From NCBI GenBank assembly GCA_017447745.1, contig JAFSMW010000041.1:32255-96254 (forward strand): 64,000 nucleotides of DNA. The letters are read 5' to 3'. Position 1 is the first letter of the stretch. Every line of letters begins with the position of its first letter. A program made the translations under genes and the position numbers. Positions 1 to 8,646 of this stretch are shown one piece after another. The stretch is from Thermoguttaceae bacterium. GTDB taxonomy: Bacteria > Planctomycetota > Planctomycetia > Pirellulales > Thermoguttaceae. The notes under the pieces were generated by a model, which saw only the letters and a program-made list of their open reading frames with translations, did no database searches and had not been told where the DNA came from.

Positions 1-124
1 TTATTAAAGATTATTAGGATTTTTCATTGCAATAGATGAATGCAATGTTTGGGAAGAATTAGCCAATCCGAGTATTGAAGAATCTCACTCAAGAAAGAAG
101 GGAGATTACTACACATACCACGGG

Positions 125-316
125 ATGAAGGCCTTCGACTGCCTACTAAAATGGATACGCATAGAACCTCCCATAATGGAAGACTACACGCTTCATTTTA
201 GTAAACAGGGGAAACTGGTTACGTGCGTACCCCAACACGTACATCAATTCCAAAAAGAAATTGGTGTAAATCACTCGCAAAACGCGGTAGATTTGTCGAA
301 GTTTTCATCCCGTTAA
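125..316 (+). CDS. Short hypothetical ORF, possibly the tail of a broken gene
   Basis: A 63-aa reading frame that I do not recognise. The frame stays open upstream of the ATG to a stop at 5-7, and the upstream codons also read like protein (Asp-Glu-Cys-Asn-Val-Trp-Glu-Glu), but no standard start codon is found there. The nearest purine-rich stretch, GGGAG near position 100, is too far from the ATG to serve as a ribosome binding site. This looks more like the 3' remnant of a larger gene that lies outside the window or has lost its start than like an intact small gene. No signal peptide or membrane segment is visible. Confidence 0.25.
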   Translation: MKAFDCLLKWIRIEPPIMEDYTLHFSKQGKLVTCVPQHVHQFQKEIGVNHSQNAVDLSKFSSR

Positions 317-578
317 GCGAATTAAGGACTAATATTCCCAATACATAAAGTATAACACAGATTATAAGAATGTCAAGTAAAATTATTATTATTTTTAAAA
401 AATATCCATTATTTAATTATAACAGATGAAAGATTGTTATAGTTGTTACTATGTAAAAGCAATCTAATTATTATTTGGTTTAAGTTATTCCCGTTCAGTA
501 ATATTCTCTTGACAAACTTGAATAGTTTATGCGAATGTTACCGCTCGGGAATATTTTTGTGAAAGCGCGTTGGCAGAA
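317..578. other. AT-rich intergenic stretch
   Basis: Strongly AT-rich, with several A and T runs (around 375-480). No reading frame or clear hairpin. It separates the ORF remnant at the left edge from the convergent VWA gene. Confidence 0.5.
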
Positions 579-2300
579 TTATTCTTTTTTCTCGGATGGC
601 TTGATAGCGGTTCGCGATTCCCGCATTTCGCGCCATTGTTGCAGGAAATCGGCGCGGAAGACGTTGAGCTTTTCGATAAACGGCGTGTCTTTCAAGCTGG
701 TTTCTTGCTGTTTTTTTACCGACGGGCGGCGTGCTGGTTTCTTTCCGGCGCCTTTTCCAACGGATTTGGCGGGTATGGATTTGACAAGCGGGACGAGGTC
801 TTCGGTATTCTGCTTGAATTGTCGAAGAAGCGGTTCCGATTCCGGCACGACGGGATGAAGAAGCTGGCGGTTAAGTGTAACAGTATGCTGTTTGAGCCTG
901 TCGTTAATAACAGTCGCTAAACCTTGGCAGGCGTTGACGTATAGATAGTCGTATGCCGCTACCTCGCAGCGAAGCCGACATTCGTTATAAAAATCTGGAT
1001 TGATAATCGATTCTTTATCTTTCGAAAACGGAATGACAAGGCTGGCGCTTTCTGTACTGCGAGTCATGCGGGTCATATCCAGAAGGAAATCGTTGTCGTT
1101 CGGCTCCTGTTCTTCTAAAGCGTCTTCCTCTGAATCGTCTTTATATTCAGCAGCATTGTTATCCGGCTGCCGTTTGATCTCCAGCTTTTGAAGAATGTCG
1201 TCCGCCATCGCGCCGACGTCCGGGTCAGCGTCGTCGTTGTTTGGCGCTTCATTGGGTTGAACTGCGGCGCCGTGCTCCTTTTCCTGCTTTTCTCGAGCCT
1301 CTTTCTTTTTCAGGTCGACTTCAACCGCGTCGATGTACGAAACCTGGATTTGAGCGATCGGGACGCCGGGCTTGAGCTGACGGGACACTTCCAGTTCAAA
1401 CAGCTCTGAATAGACGCTCTTTTCGGGCAAGCTGAAGCGATAAAAATAGTAAAGGGTTGATTTGTCCCGGAGCGTTTTGGAACCGAGGATTCTGGCGGTA
1501 GATTTAACCAGCGTTACGTTTGGTGGGAGCGTCAGGATGAACTTGTTGTCGAACGCGGCGGAAGCGGCGACGTTGGACTTTTCCAGAGCCGTCATGAGAA
1601 TCATCGCCAGTTCGTTTGCCTGTCCGATATGATGGTACTGTCCTTGAGCGCCCTTCGCCAGCGATTCCAACAGCGGGTTGTCGTAGTCCAAGCCAATGCA
1701 AATAACCCGGACGTCCGCCTCGCGCAGCTTTTTCCCGACGTTGTTCATGAATTCAGGCGTTTCTTCCGATTCCCCGTCGCTGATGATAATCAGACAGTTT
1801 TCGTAGTTCGTTCCGGCGTTTGCCATCAGGGCGGTTCCCCCCGCTTTGACGCCGGAGAATAAACAGGTTCCGCCCTCGGAAACGATGCTGTTGATTCCCT
1901 TTTGAAGCAGACCAGAATTGGCGCCGCCGATTTGAGCGAACGGCAACACGGTTTTTGCCTGATCGCTGAAAACGGTTATCGAAACGACGTCGCCGGGATA
2001 CAGGTTATTGAGAATCGTCAGCATCGCCTTTTTTGCGTCTTCCAACGGCTGACCGGACATTGAACCTGAGTTGTCCAGAACAAAACTGACGTTGAGCGGT
2101 CGACGCTGAACGGGTTCGAGAACCGTCTTTTTCTTTTGATACGTTTCCGAGAACGCCGCTTCAACGAAGACGGTCTGTTTGCCCTGAACGCCCAGGCTTT
2201 TCGTTGGGGAAGACAATTCCACTTTGCACATCTGTCCAAAGAGCGGACTGACTGCAAATAAAAACAACGTCGTTAGGAGAATTCGGCGGGCGCTTATCAT
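579..2300 (-). CDS. Secreted von Willebrand factor A (VWA) domain protein
   Basis: About 573 aa. The frame is open back to 2420, but I chose the ATG at 2300 because a signal peptide follows directly (Arg-Arg, then a Leu/Phe core, cleavage near residue 22 before Gln-Met-Cys). The 40 codons upstream are partly repeat DNA. The VWA domain spans roughly residues 70-250 with a complete MIDAS metal site: DNSGS at 76-80, Thr145 and Asp175 (in SDGES). The remaining ~320 residues have two strongly acidic stretches and a Lys/Arg-rich tail and match no domain I know. VWA domains bind protein partners through a divalent metal; the partner here is unknown. It is probably exported and acts in the periplasm or at the surface. 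Divergent from the DUF486 gene across a repeat-filled spacer. Confidence 0.8.
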   Translation of the reverse strand: MISARRILLTTLFLFAVSPLFGQMCKVELSSPTKSLGVQGKQTVFVEAAFSETYQKKKTVLEPVQRRPLNVSFVLDNSGSMSGQPLEDAKKAMLTILNNLYPGDVVSITVFSDQAKTVLPFAQIGGANSGLLQKGINSIVSEGGTCLFSGVKAGGTALMANAGTNYENCLIIISDGESEETPEFMNNVGKKLREADVRVICIGLDYDNPLLESLAKGAQGQYHHIGQANELAMILMTALEKSNVAASAAFDNKFILTLPPNVTLVKSTARILGSKTLRDKSTLYYFYRFSLPEKSVYSELFELEVSRQLKPGVPIAQIQVSYIDAVEVDLKKKEAREKQEKEHGAAVQPNEAPNNDDADPDVGAMADDILQKLEIKRQPDNNAAEYKDDSEEDALEEQEPNDNDFLLDMTRMTRSTESASLVIPFSKDKESIINPDFYNECRLRCEVAAYDYLYVNACQGLATVINDRLKQHTVTLNRQLLHPVVPESEPLLRQFKQNTEDLVPLVKSIPAKSVGKGAGKKPARRPSVKKQQETSLKDTPFIEKLNVFRADFLQQWREMRESRTAIKPSEKKE

Positions 2301-2427
2301 TTTTTCTTCGATTTCCGATATAGGATATTGTAGCGTTATCCTAACGCTTTGACAAGGGGAGATATGCAATTTTTCGTAAAGAAAATTTGGATGTATCTGG
2401 GGAGTAGGGAGTAGTTTCATGTTTTTA

Positions 2428-2556
2428 GTGGTTAGTGATTAGTGGTTAGTACGCAAGCGTTCATCAAATTTTCAACTAACCACTTACAACTTACCACTCT
2501 CTAAACTATTCCCTATTCCCTGTTCCTTCCCATTCCCCATTCCCTATTCCCTAATG
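2428..2556. repeat. Hairpin-forming heptamer arrays (TTAGTGG/CCACTAA and CTATTCC)
   Basis: A purine-rich arm (repeats of TTAGTGG) is followed by its pyrimidine-rich complement (ACTAACCACTT) and then by an array of CCCTATTCC-type heptamers that runs to within a few bases of the ATG at 2561. No Shine-Dalgarno sequence lies between array and start codon. Related arrays precede the starts at 43626, 52123 and 56138. Confidence 0.75.
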
Positions 2557-2560
2557 ACCC

Positions 2561-2908
2561 ATGAATCCCCTGTTTACCGTAATAGTACTGCTGATTATAT
2601 CAAACCTGTTTATGACAATGGCGTGGTACGGACACCTAAAATTTCTTGGTAACTCGTCGTATATTATTGCGATTCTGGTTTCGTGGGGAATTGCTCTGTT
2701 TGAATACATGGTTCAAGTCCCGGCGAACAGAATCGGCGCCGCCAACGGGTTAGAGGTGCCACAGCTGAAAATCATGCAGGAAGTTATTACGTTGGCAGTC
2801 TTTGCGCCGTTTTACATAATGGTTTTCCATAAAAACCTGGGGTGGAACTACATCGGCGCATGCGCCTGTATGGTCGGGGCGGTTCTGTTTATTTTTCTGG
2901 GCAAATAA
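2561..2908 (+). CDS. DUF486 family small membrane protein (DMT-like)
   Basis: 115 aa with four predicted membrane helices (about residues 4-22, 34-54, 73-91 and 94-113). The residues around Trp-Tyr-Gly-His-Leu, the central Glu-Tyr-x-x-Gln-Val-Pro-Ala-Asn-Arg and Leu-Lys-x-x-Gln-Glu are typical of DUF486, a four-helix relative of the drug/metabolite transporter superfamily. The length is normal for the family. The substrate is unknown; the protein should sit in the inner membrane, and four-helix members usually act as dimers. The start lies directly behind a heptamer array, with no Shine-Dalgarno sequence visible. Monocistronic by position. Confidence 0.85.
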   Translation: MNPLFTVIVLLIISNLFMTMAWYGHLKFLGNSSYIIAILVSWGIALFEYMVQVPANRIGAANGLEVPQLKIMQEVITLAVFAPFYIMVFHKNLGWNYIGACACMVGAVLFIFLGK

Positions 2909-3318
2909 AAAGAAAAACTCTTCTGCCGTTAAAGTCTCACGCGAAGTTCGCAAATTAATGAAAGGCGGTAACGGAGTTCGCGAAGCGAACGTAGTTACGC
3001 TTTGAACCTCGCACGTATATGGACAAGTCCGGCTCGCGGCAGTCCTCTGCCGCATTGCTGGTATGATAGATAAACTCTTTCGCAGAACAATCGCTTCAAC
3101 CTGCTGGATCGCGGCTGTATCAGCCGCCGAAGAAACCTCACGCCAAGTTCGCGAAGATCGCGAAGTTTTAAAAACTATGCGATCTTTGCGGCTTAATGCC
3201 TGTCGTCGGACGATGTCCGCAAAACAAAAAAGCGGGAGTTTCCTCCCGCTTTAGCGTTATTCTATTATGATTTAAGCGTAACTGCGCTCACTGCGTTTGC
3301 TCCGTTACCGCCTTTCAT
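2909..3318. repeat. Intergenic block of palindromic repeats (two GGCGGTAA units)
   Basis: Two units of the GGCGGTAA family lie here in opposite orientation: 2957-3003 (ATGAAAGGCGGTAACGGAG, then GTTCGCGAAGCGAAC, ending AGTTACGCTT) and 3272-3320 as its reverse complement. Between them are a CGGCTCGCGGCAGTCCTCTG unit (about 3028-3062; another at 30398-30420) and a GCGGCTGTATCAGCCGC unit (3110-3127; a similar one at 35701-35720). No credible gene. Confidence 0.7.
3225..3251 (-). terminator. Rho-independent terminator of the first PEP-CTERM gene
   Basis: Stem AGCGGGAG/CTCCCGCT (3231-3238 with 3243-3250). On the minus strand it is followed by a T run (plus-strand A run at about 3226-3230). It lies about 70 nt past the stop codon at 3319. 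The same stem recurs at 35755-35774. Confidence 0.7.
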
Positions 3319-6300
3319 TTAATTCTTGCGCTTACGCAGGAATAACACGACAACGCCAAGCGCCAGCAGCGCCCAAGTTGACGGTTCAGGAACGCCGGAG
3401 CCGGGGTCGGGAGATGGTCCCGGTCCAACGCCGAGACTGACCAGATAAAGTCCGTCCGCTCTGCCTTGCAGACCAAACAAGTCTTGATAGTTCCCAAGTA
3501 AACTGTTAAAGCTGGTTTCTTCGCTGACAAATCCTGGGTCGGAAACCAGCAGATATTCAGCGTTGTCTGCCGCCCAAACAGAGGCGTCGTTACCCTCAAA
3601 AAACAGTTTGACGATTGAACCCGTATCGAGAGAAAATTCATCGTCCGCGTTTGTAATAGCAAGCGTATCGTAATTCTGCGAAGTTGAGCCGTTGTTATAT
3701 GACCCGAATTCAAAGAGAATCGTTCCGTTATCGTCGATTACAACGTTGCCGGAAACGGCTAAATCCCCAACGGAATTGCCGGGCGAAAGCGTTGCGCCGG
3801 ATTTCACGTACAGATTGCCGCTATAGTTGCCTTTGAAATCCAGCTCGCCAGCCTCGACCGTGAATTGGCTCGACTGGAACAGGTTTTCAGTTGCGTCAAT
3901 CTTGAGTTTGCCCGCTCCGGTCTTGGAAACGGTTCCCGTTCCAGAAACAGCGTTATTAAACGTCTGATCGGAATCGTGAGCGAATACCAAAGTCGCGTTG
4001 TCAATAACCGCGCCAGTTCCCAGCGTACCGTTTTCAGAAAGAACCAGCGTTCCTGCTGAAATGGTCGTTCCGCCTTCATACGAATTGGCGTTGGTCAGCG
4101 ACAGAGTTCCAGAACCCGTTTTAGTAACAGCGCCAGTTCCAGAAACAGCGTTATTAAACGTTTGGTCTGAATCGTTAGCGAATACTAACGCCGCGTTGTT
4201 GACAACCGCGCCCGTTCCCAGCGCACCGTTTTCAGAAAGAACCAGCGTTCCCGCTGAAATCGTCGTTCCGCCGGTATACGAATTGGCGTTGGTCAAAGAC
4301 AGCGTTCCAGCGCCGGTCTTTGTAACAGCGCCCGTTCCAGAAACAGCGTTATTAAACGTTTGGTCTGAATCGTGAGCGAATACTAACGCCGCGTTGTTGA
4401 CAACCGCGCCCGTTCCCAACGCACCGTTTTCAGAAAGAACCAGCGTTCCCGCTGAAATCGTCGTTCCGCCGGTATACGAATTATTGGCGGTAAGCGTCAA
4501 CTTCCCTGCGCCCGCTTTGGTCAATGCGCCGACGCCGTGGATGTCGCCAGTAAGAGTGAGTTCAACGCCCTCGGCAAGGTCGAGCGTTCCGCCGTTAGCC
4601 TGAAGTTCGATTTTACGAGCGATTGGCGAGACAAAGGATTCGGCAATCTGAACAGCGCCGCCATTCAAATGGAAATTAGTTGAACCATTAGACGAATATG
4701 TCAGTCCGCCCAAACTTGAAGCGCCGCCTTCGGCATAGCCAAAGTTGTTGACTTTTAACGTTCCGCCGTCATTGACATAAACGTGGGCGTCGCTGATGTA
4801 ACCTCCCGTATAAACCGCTCCGTTTGTCAGATCCAAAACTCCGCCATTAATTGTGATATCCTTTTTAAACGTACTCTTTCCGGTCAGAACCAACTCGCCG
4901 ACGCCGGCTTTGGTTAAAGCTCCGGTTCCAGATAAAACGCCTGACCACGTAATTGTTTGATCCGCTTCCGGGGAGAATGTTATAGTGTTTGACGTTGTTG
5001 CGTTAAGACTGGATGACCAACTGGCGCCATTAGTTGCAAGCGTACCGCCAGAAAGATTGAACGTATACGCGCCAGCCGCTGTAATGCCGCCATTGCCCAA
5101 TTTAATCGTGCCGCCGGAAACGTCAAGTTTTCCGCTTGCAGGAATAGCAATAGAACCAGCAGTAAGCGTTCCGCCTTTAACGTTAGTTGGAACGGCCAGC
5201 GCTCCGGTAATATTGGCAACGCCAGTTCCGGAAATTACAAACGAAGCGCTGGCAGGCGTATTTCTTCCGTATGTTATGGACGTTGTATTGAGCGTTCCAG
5301 CAGAAAGATTATAAACGCCTGTCCCGCGGTTGGCGAAATAATTCCCGTAAACGATGCCGGCATTAGCGTTAAATGTTCCGCCTGTCTGATTGACGGTTGT
5401 ATTAGAAGTGGTTTCATAGCCAGGGGCAAGAATAACAATACCATCTGCATTGATTATGCCGGTTCCTGAAAGGTCAATAGTTGAAGCTCCACGTGTACCT
5501 GCCATCAAGGCTGTCCCAATATTAAATGTACCGCCAGAGATGTCAATTATACCCTTTCCTGTTTCGAAATTTGCCAAAAAGACTGTACCGCTTGACGAAT
5601 TGCCCGTCTTCAAATTAACGGTTCCGCCGCTTTGTTCAATTTTACCTGTACCGTAATTTCCCAATATAAAATCAACAGTTGGATTTGCCGTGAAAGTTGC
5701 ATTGTCAGCTACCTTAATATTACCCGTTACGTTTGCGTTGTGGGTGGAACTATTTTTATAACCGTAGCCAACGTATAAGCCTTGTATTTGTTTTGCTTCA
5801 AACGATGAATTGCCGGAAAGATCAAGCGTATTTGTCCCGGCATAATTACCAATATTTGAAACAGCGTCAGTTGTATTATCACCGTCTGGAGATATCGTAA
5901 CTGAAGCGTAATCTTTGAGCGTCATATTACCAGAACCGTTGCTGCCGTAGTCAGTTCCAAGTTGAATACCTTTTTTAACGGTCAATTGTCCATGCCCAGA
6001 AAGCGTCATACTTCCTAAATTCGTTCCACGCTGACCAACATATAAATTATTATTAACTGTAACCTCGCCGTAGTCTTGAATATTGATAAACGATTCTGCA
6101 TTGCCCATATTGGCAATGCGAACCGTTCCTGTAAAAGAAAGTTTGCCATCGCCTGAAACCGTTATTTTACCAGAGCCGTTATTGCCAATTTCAGATTCGT
6201 CATAACCAGATGCACTTGAAGGCTTGCTGACAGTTACAACGCCGCCGGAGATATTGACAACGCCTTTTGAACTGGCATTGCGTCCCGGACGAAGCCAATA

Positions 6301-6781
6301 GGCATTAACCGTTCCTCCTGTAATATTGAGCGTTCCGTCTGAACCGCTGTCAAGACCAACATAAATAGCGCCGTTACTTGTTACCGTCGCGCCTGATTCA
6401 ATAGTCATAGCAGCTGCAGCGTTCGAGCCGACTGTAATGTCTGAACCAGCAATAACGCCGCCGTTTGTCAGCGTCAGACCGCCGCCGTTTATCGTTGTTG
6501 TTCCAGTATAAGTATTTGCGCCGGACAGCGTCAAAACGCCAGTCCCGGTTTTGGTAACGGTTGTCCCGGCGCCAGAAATAATCCCCGAATAACTTTGGGA
6601 TTGATCAAAATTGAACGTTACACTCGATGTAATAGAACCAGGCAATGCATCTCCATCGTTATAAATATCAGCCTGCGTGAAAGAGGCATCAAACAGGATC
6701 GCCAGAAAAGCTAACAGAGAAAAAATACCGCGTGTTAAAATGCGGGGGGGGGCAGAATACAAAAGATCTAGATTTAGCCAT
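3319..6781 (-). CDS. PEP-CTERM surface protein with autotransporter-type beta-strand repeats, apparently phase-off
   Basis: The body is 1147 aa when read from a TTG at 6762. By homology with the gene at 33751-35400, the natural start is the ATG at 6781, which has a good ribosome binding site (AGAAGGAG) and begins MAKSRSF. From that ATG the frame passes a 9-nt C tract and runs out of frame to a stop at 6689; two more C (or one fewer) would join it to the long frame. The long frame has a signal-like Leu/Ala/Phe stretch, many Gly/Thr/Asn-rich beta-helix repeats of the autotransporter-associated type, three near-identical 66-aa repeats near the C-terminus, and a PEP-CTERM anchor (VPEPS, hydrophobic helix, RKRKN). 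PEP-CTERM proteins are processed by an exosortase and displayed at the surface; no exosortase gene is in the window. Confidence 0.85.
3890..4485 (-). repeat. Three tandem 198-bp coding repeats
   Basis: Three successive copies with a 198-bp period (66 codons), nearly identical in DNA, lie within the first PEP-CTERM gene; for example the Asn-Ser-Tyr-Thr-Gly-Gly codons recur near 4076, 4274 and 4472. High DNA identity suggests recent duplication or gene conversion. Copy number may vary between strains. Confidence 0.8.
6744..6752 (-). repeat. Poly-C tract (9 nt) in the signal-peptide codons of the first PEP-CTERM gene
   Basis: Nine G on the plus strand, so nine C in the coding strand, directly after codons MAKSRSFVFC. 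With nine C the upstream start is out of frame with the PEP-CTERM body. The paralog at 33751-35400 has eleven C at the same place and is in frame. Confidence 0.85.
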
Positions 6782-6787
6782 TATTTT

Positions 6788-6893
6788 ACTCCTTCTGTTG
6801 GGTAAAACTGGTAAACGGTTACTGAAACGACTTTTGCGCCGGTACGCCCGGGCGCAAAATGGAATATCGCTTATATACTTCATAATTATTATA
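6788..6893 (-). promoter_or_regulatory. Promoter, 5' UTR hairpin and ribosome binding site shared by two PEP-CTERM genes
   Basis: On the minus strand: a -10 TATAAT (6888-6893), then a perfect 9-bp stem TTTTGCGCC/GGCGCAAAA (6832-6859), then AGAAGGAG (6789-6796) at normal distance from the ATG at 6781. Nearly the same arrangement and sequence lies upstream of the gene starting at 35400. The -35 is weak in both copies. Confidence 0.65.
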
Positions 6894-6988
6894 CACTCAA
6901 TTTGGCGTTTGCAAAGCGGTAAATGGGAAAGTTTTTGAAAAAAAGTGAAAAATCTTGAGGAAATGGGGAATATAGGACGTAAAAAACG

Positions 6989-7104
6989 ATGAAAGGCGGT
7001 AATGAAGCGATAATTCAGGCGAGCCACGGGTGTAAACCCGTGTGCGTGAGCGATTCAAAGCGTAACTACGTTCGCCGTTGGCGAACTCCGTTACCGCCTT
7101 TCAT
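6989..7104. repeat. Complete GGCGGTAA-ended element (116 bp) with inner palindrome
   Basis: Perfect 14-bp terminal inverted repeats: ATGAAAGGCGGTAA at 6989-7002 and its complement ending at 7104. Inside are a CCACGGGTGTAAACCCGTG palindrome (7020-7038) and the GTTCGCCGTTGGCGAAC hairpin (7071-7087). No protein. It fills most of the gap between the PEP-CTERM leader and the paaK terminator. Confidence 0.75.
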
Positions 7105-7178
7105 TAAGCAACGGCAAGCCGTCGCTTTCTGTGGTTTTACGCACCCTGACTCGCCAAAATCCGTATTCAAAAAGAATA

Positions 7179-7211
7179 CCTGCGGTCAGAAATGAGTTTT
7201 CAAACCGCAGG
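7179..7211 (-). terminator. Probable terminator of paaK
   Basis: Stem CCTGCGGT/ACCGCAGG (7179-7186 with 7204-7211), about 30 nt past the paaK stop. On the minus strand a short T-rich stretch (plus AAAAAGAAT) follows. Confidence 0.45.
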
Positions 7212-7242
7212 CTGTGATTAAATTAAATCTGTAAATCCTGAA

Positions 7243-8511
7243 TCAGTTCTTATCTTCAAAGAAGACGCGTTGGGCTTTGCCCGCCTGACGCGGAAGTTCT
7301 CCCGGCTTGAAGACGTCGCCTTTGGGCGAGAATCCCAGCGTTTCCTTGAGTTTCTTTTCGACCATGTAGCCGGTAACGCCTTCTTCCGCCTCGACGTTGA
7401 TGTGAACGTCTTTGACGCCGTGATTGTTCTCGATAATAATCTGATACTGCGGGTGAACGCCCGGGATTTCCAGCAGGGCCTGTTCCACCTGAGACGGGAA
7501 GAAGTTGACGCCCTTAACGATGAGCATGTCGTCCAGACGACCGGTAATCGGAGCGATACGGATATGAGAACGACCGCAGGCGCATTTTTCTCTGCTGAGA
7601 ACGCGCGACAGGTCGCCGGTGCGGAATCGAATAACCGGCAGCGCTTCTCTGGTCAAAGACGTTACAACGACTTCGCCCTGTTCGCCGTCCGGGCACTGTT
7701 CGTTAGAACCCGGTTTGAGGATTTCCACAATGTAATGGTCTTCCCAAACGTGAATGCCGGAGTGATCCGGGCAGTCCTGCCCCAGTGTGCCGACGCCGCC
7801 GGTTTCCGTCATGCCGTAGATGTCGAACGCGTCGATTCCGAAGCCTTCAGAAATTGTCTTTTTCATGTTCGGTGAGAACATTTCCGCGCCGAAGATGCCG
7901 ATTTTCAGATCCGGCAGCGTTTCGTTCATTTGCGCCAGGACTTCCAGAATTCGAGGTCCGTAGGAGACGACCGCCGTCAGAATTTTTGTATTGAACGCCT
8001 TGGCAAGACGAATCTGTCGTTCGGTGTTTCCAGAACTGGCGGGAACGATAAACAGTTCCGCCTGACGTGCGCCGTGATACATGCCGAAGCCGCCGTTAAA
8101 CAGACCAAAAGTTGGGGTGATCTGGCAGACGTCGCCCGGCTGAGCGCCAGCCATTTTGTAACAGCGCGCCATGCATTCTCCCCACTGGTGAATGTCGTTG
8201 TTGGTGTACGGCATGACAACCGGCGTCCCGGACGTCCCGGACGACTGGTGCATTTCTCGAATCTGATCTTTCGGAACGCAGCACATTCCCAGCGGGAAGT
8301 ATTCTCTGAATTCCTTTTTGTTCATCGTTGGCAGGGCGGTAAGATCGTCCAGACCGCGGAACGTATCGGGATTGACGTTGGCTTCGTCAAGGCGCTGCTT
8401 GAAAACGTCGTTATGCGTGTAAATCCATTTGACAACCTTCTTTAAGCGTTCGTCTTGCAGTTGAGTTAATTCAGAACGGGTTAAAGTTTCTTCTTTTTCG
8501 TTATGAAACAT
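7243..8511 (-). CDS. paaK: Phenylacetate-CoA ligase family protein
   Basis: 422 aa, normal for the family. It activates an aromatic acid, typically phenylacetate, to its CoA thioester with ATP, through an adenylate. Visible motifs: the P-loop SSGTSGTP near residues 90-97, YGMTETGG in the adenylation core (about 233-240), RTGDL near 296, the Cys cluster CACGRSH, and the C-terminal AMP-binding domain (DDMLIVKGVNFFPSQVE, then a small alpha/beta lid). In gut anaerobes PaaK homologues often re-activate aryl acids from amino-acid fermentation or take part in indolepyruvate/arylpyruvate metabolism. No ferredoxin oxidoreductase partner is adjacent, so the substrate is inferred from the family only. 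The start ATG is followed by a soluble N-terminus without a signal peptide. Confidence 0.9.
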   Translation of the reverse strand: MFHNEKEETLTRSELTQLQDERLKKVVKWIYTHNDVFKQRLDEANVNPDTFRGLDDLTALPTMNKKEFREYFPLGMCCVPKDQIREMHQSSGTSGTPVVMPYTNNDIHQWGECMARCYKMAGAQPGDVCQITPTFGLFNGGFGMYHGARQAELFIVPASSGNTERQIRLAKAFNTKILTAVVSYGPRILEVLAQMNETLPDLKIGIFGAEMFSPNMKKTISEGFGIDAFDIYGMTETGGVGTLGQDCPDHSGIHVWEDHYIVEILKPGSNEQCPDGEQGEVVVTSLTREALPVIRFRTGDLSRVLSREKCACGRSHIRIAPITGRLDDMLIVKGVNFFPSQVEQALLEIPGVHPQYQIIIENNHGVKDVHINVEAEEGVTGYMVEKKLKETLGFSPKGDVFKPGELPRQAGKAQRVFFEDKN

Positions 8512-8546
8512 AATTAAACAGGGGGAAGGGTGAAAATGAAAAAAAG

Positions 8547-8613
8547 TTAGCTGTCAGCAACAGGTCTTCAAAACGAAAGACGTAACGAATAACCTCCTGC
8601 TAACAGCTAACGA
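8547..8613. repeat. GTTAGCTGT/ACAGCTAAC inverted repeat
   Basis: Arms GTTAGCTGTCAGCAACAGG and its imperfect complement ending in ACAGCTAAC flank a 30-nt spacer. A related array is at 60553-60665. It lies between the paaK start and the stop of the large VWA gene. Confidence 0.65.
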
Positions 8614-8646
8614 CCAATGTTGACGTTATGACGTCAACAGTAAATA

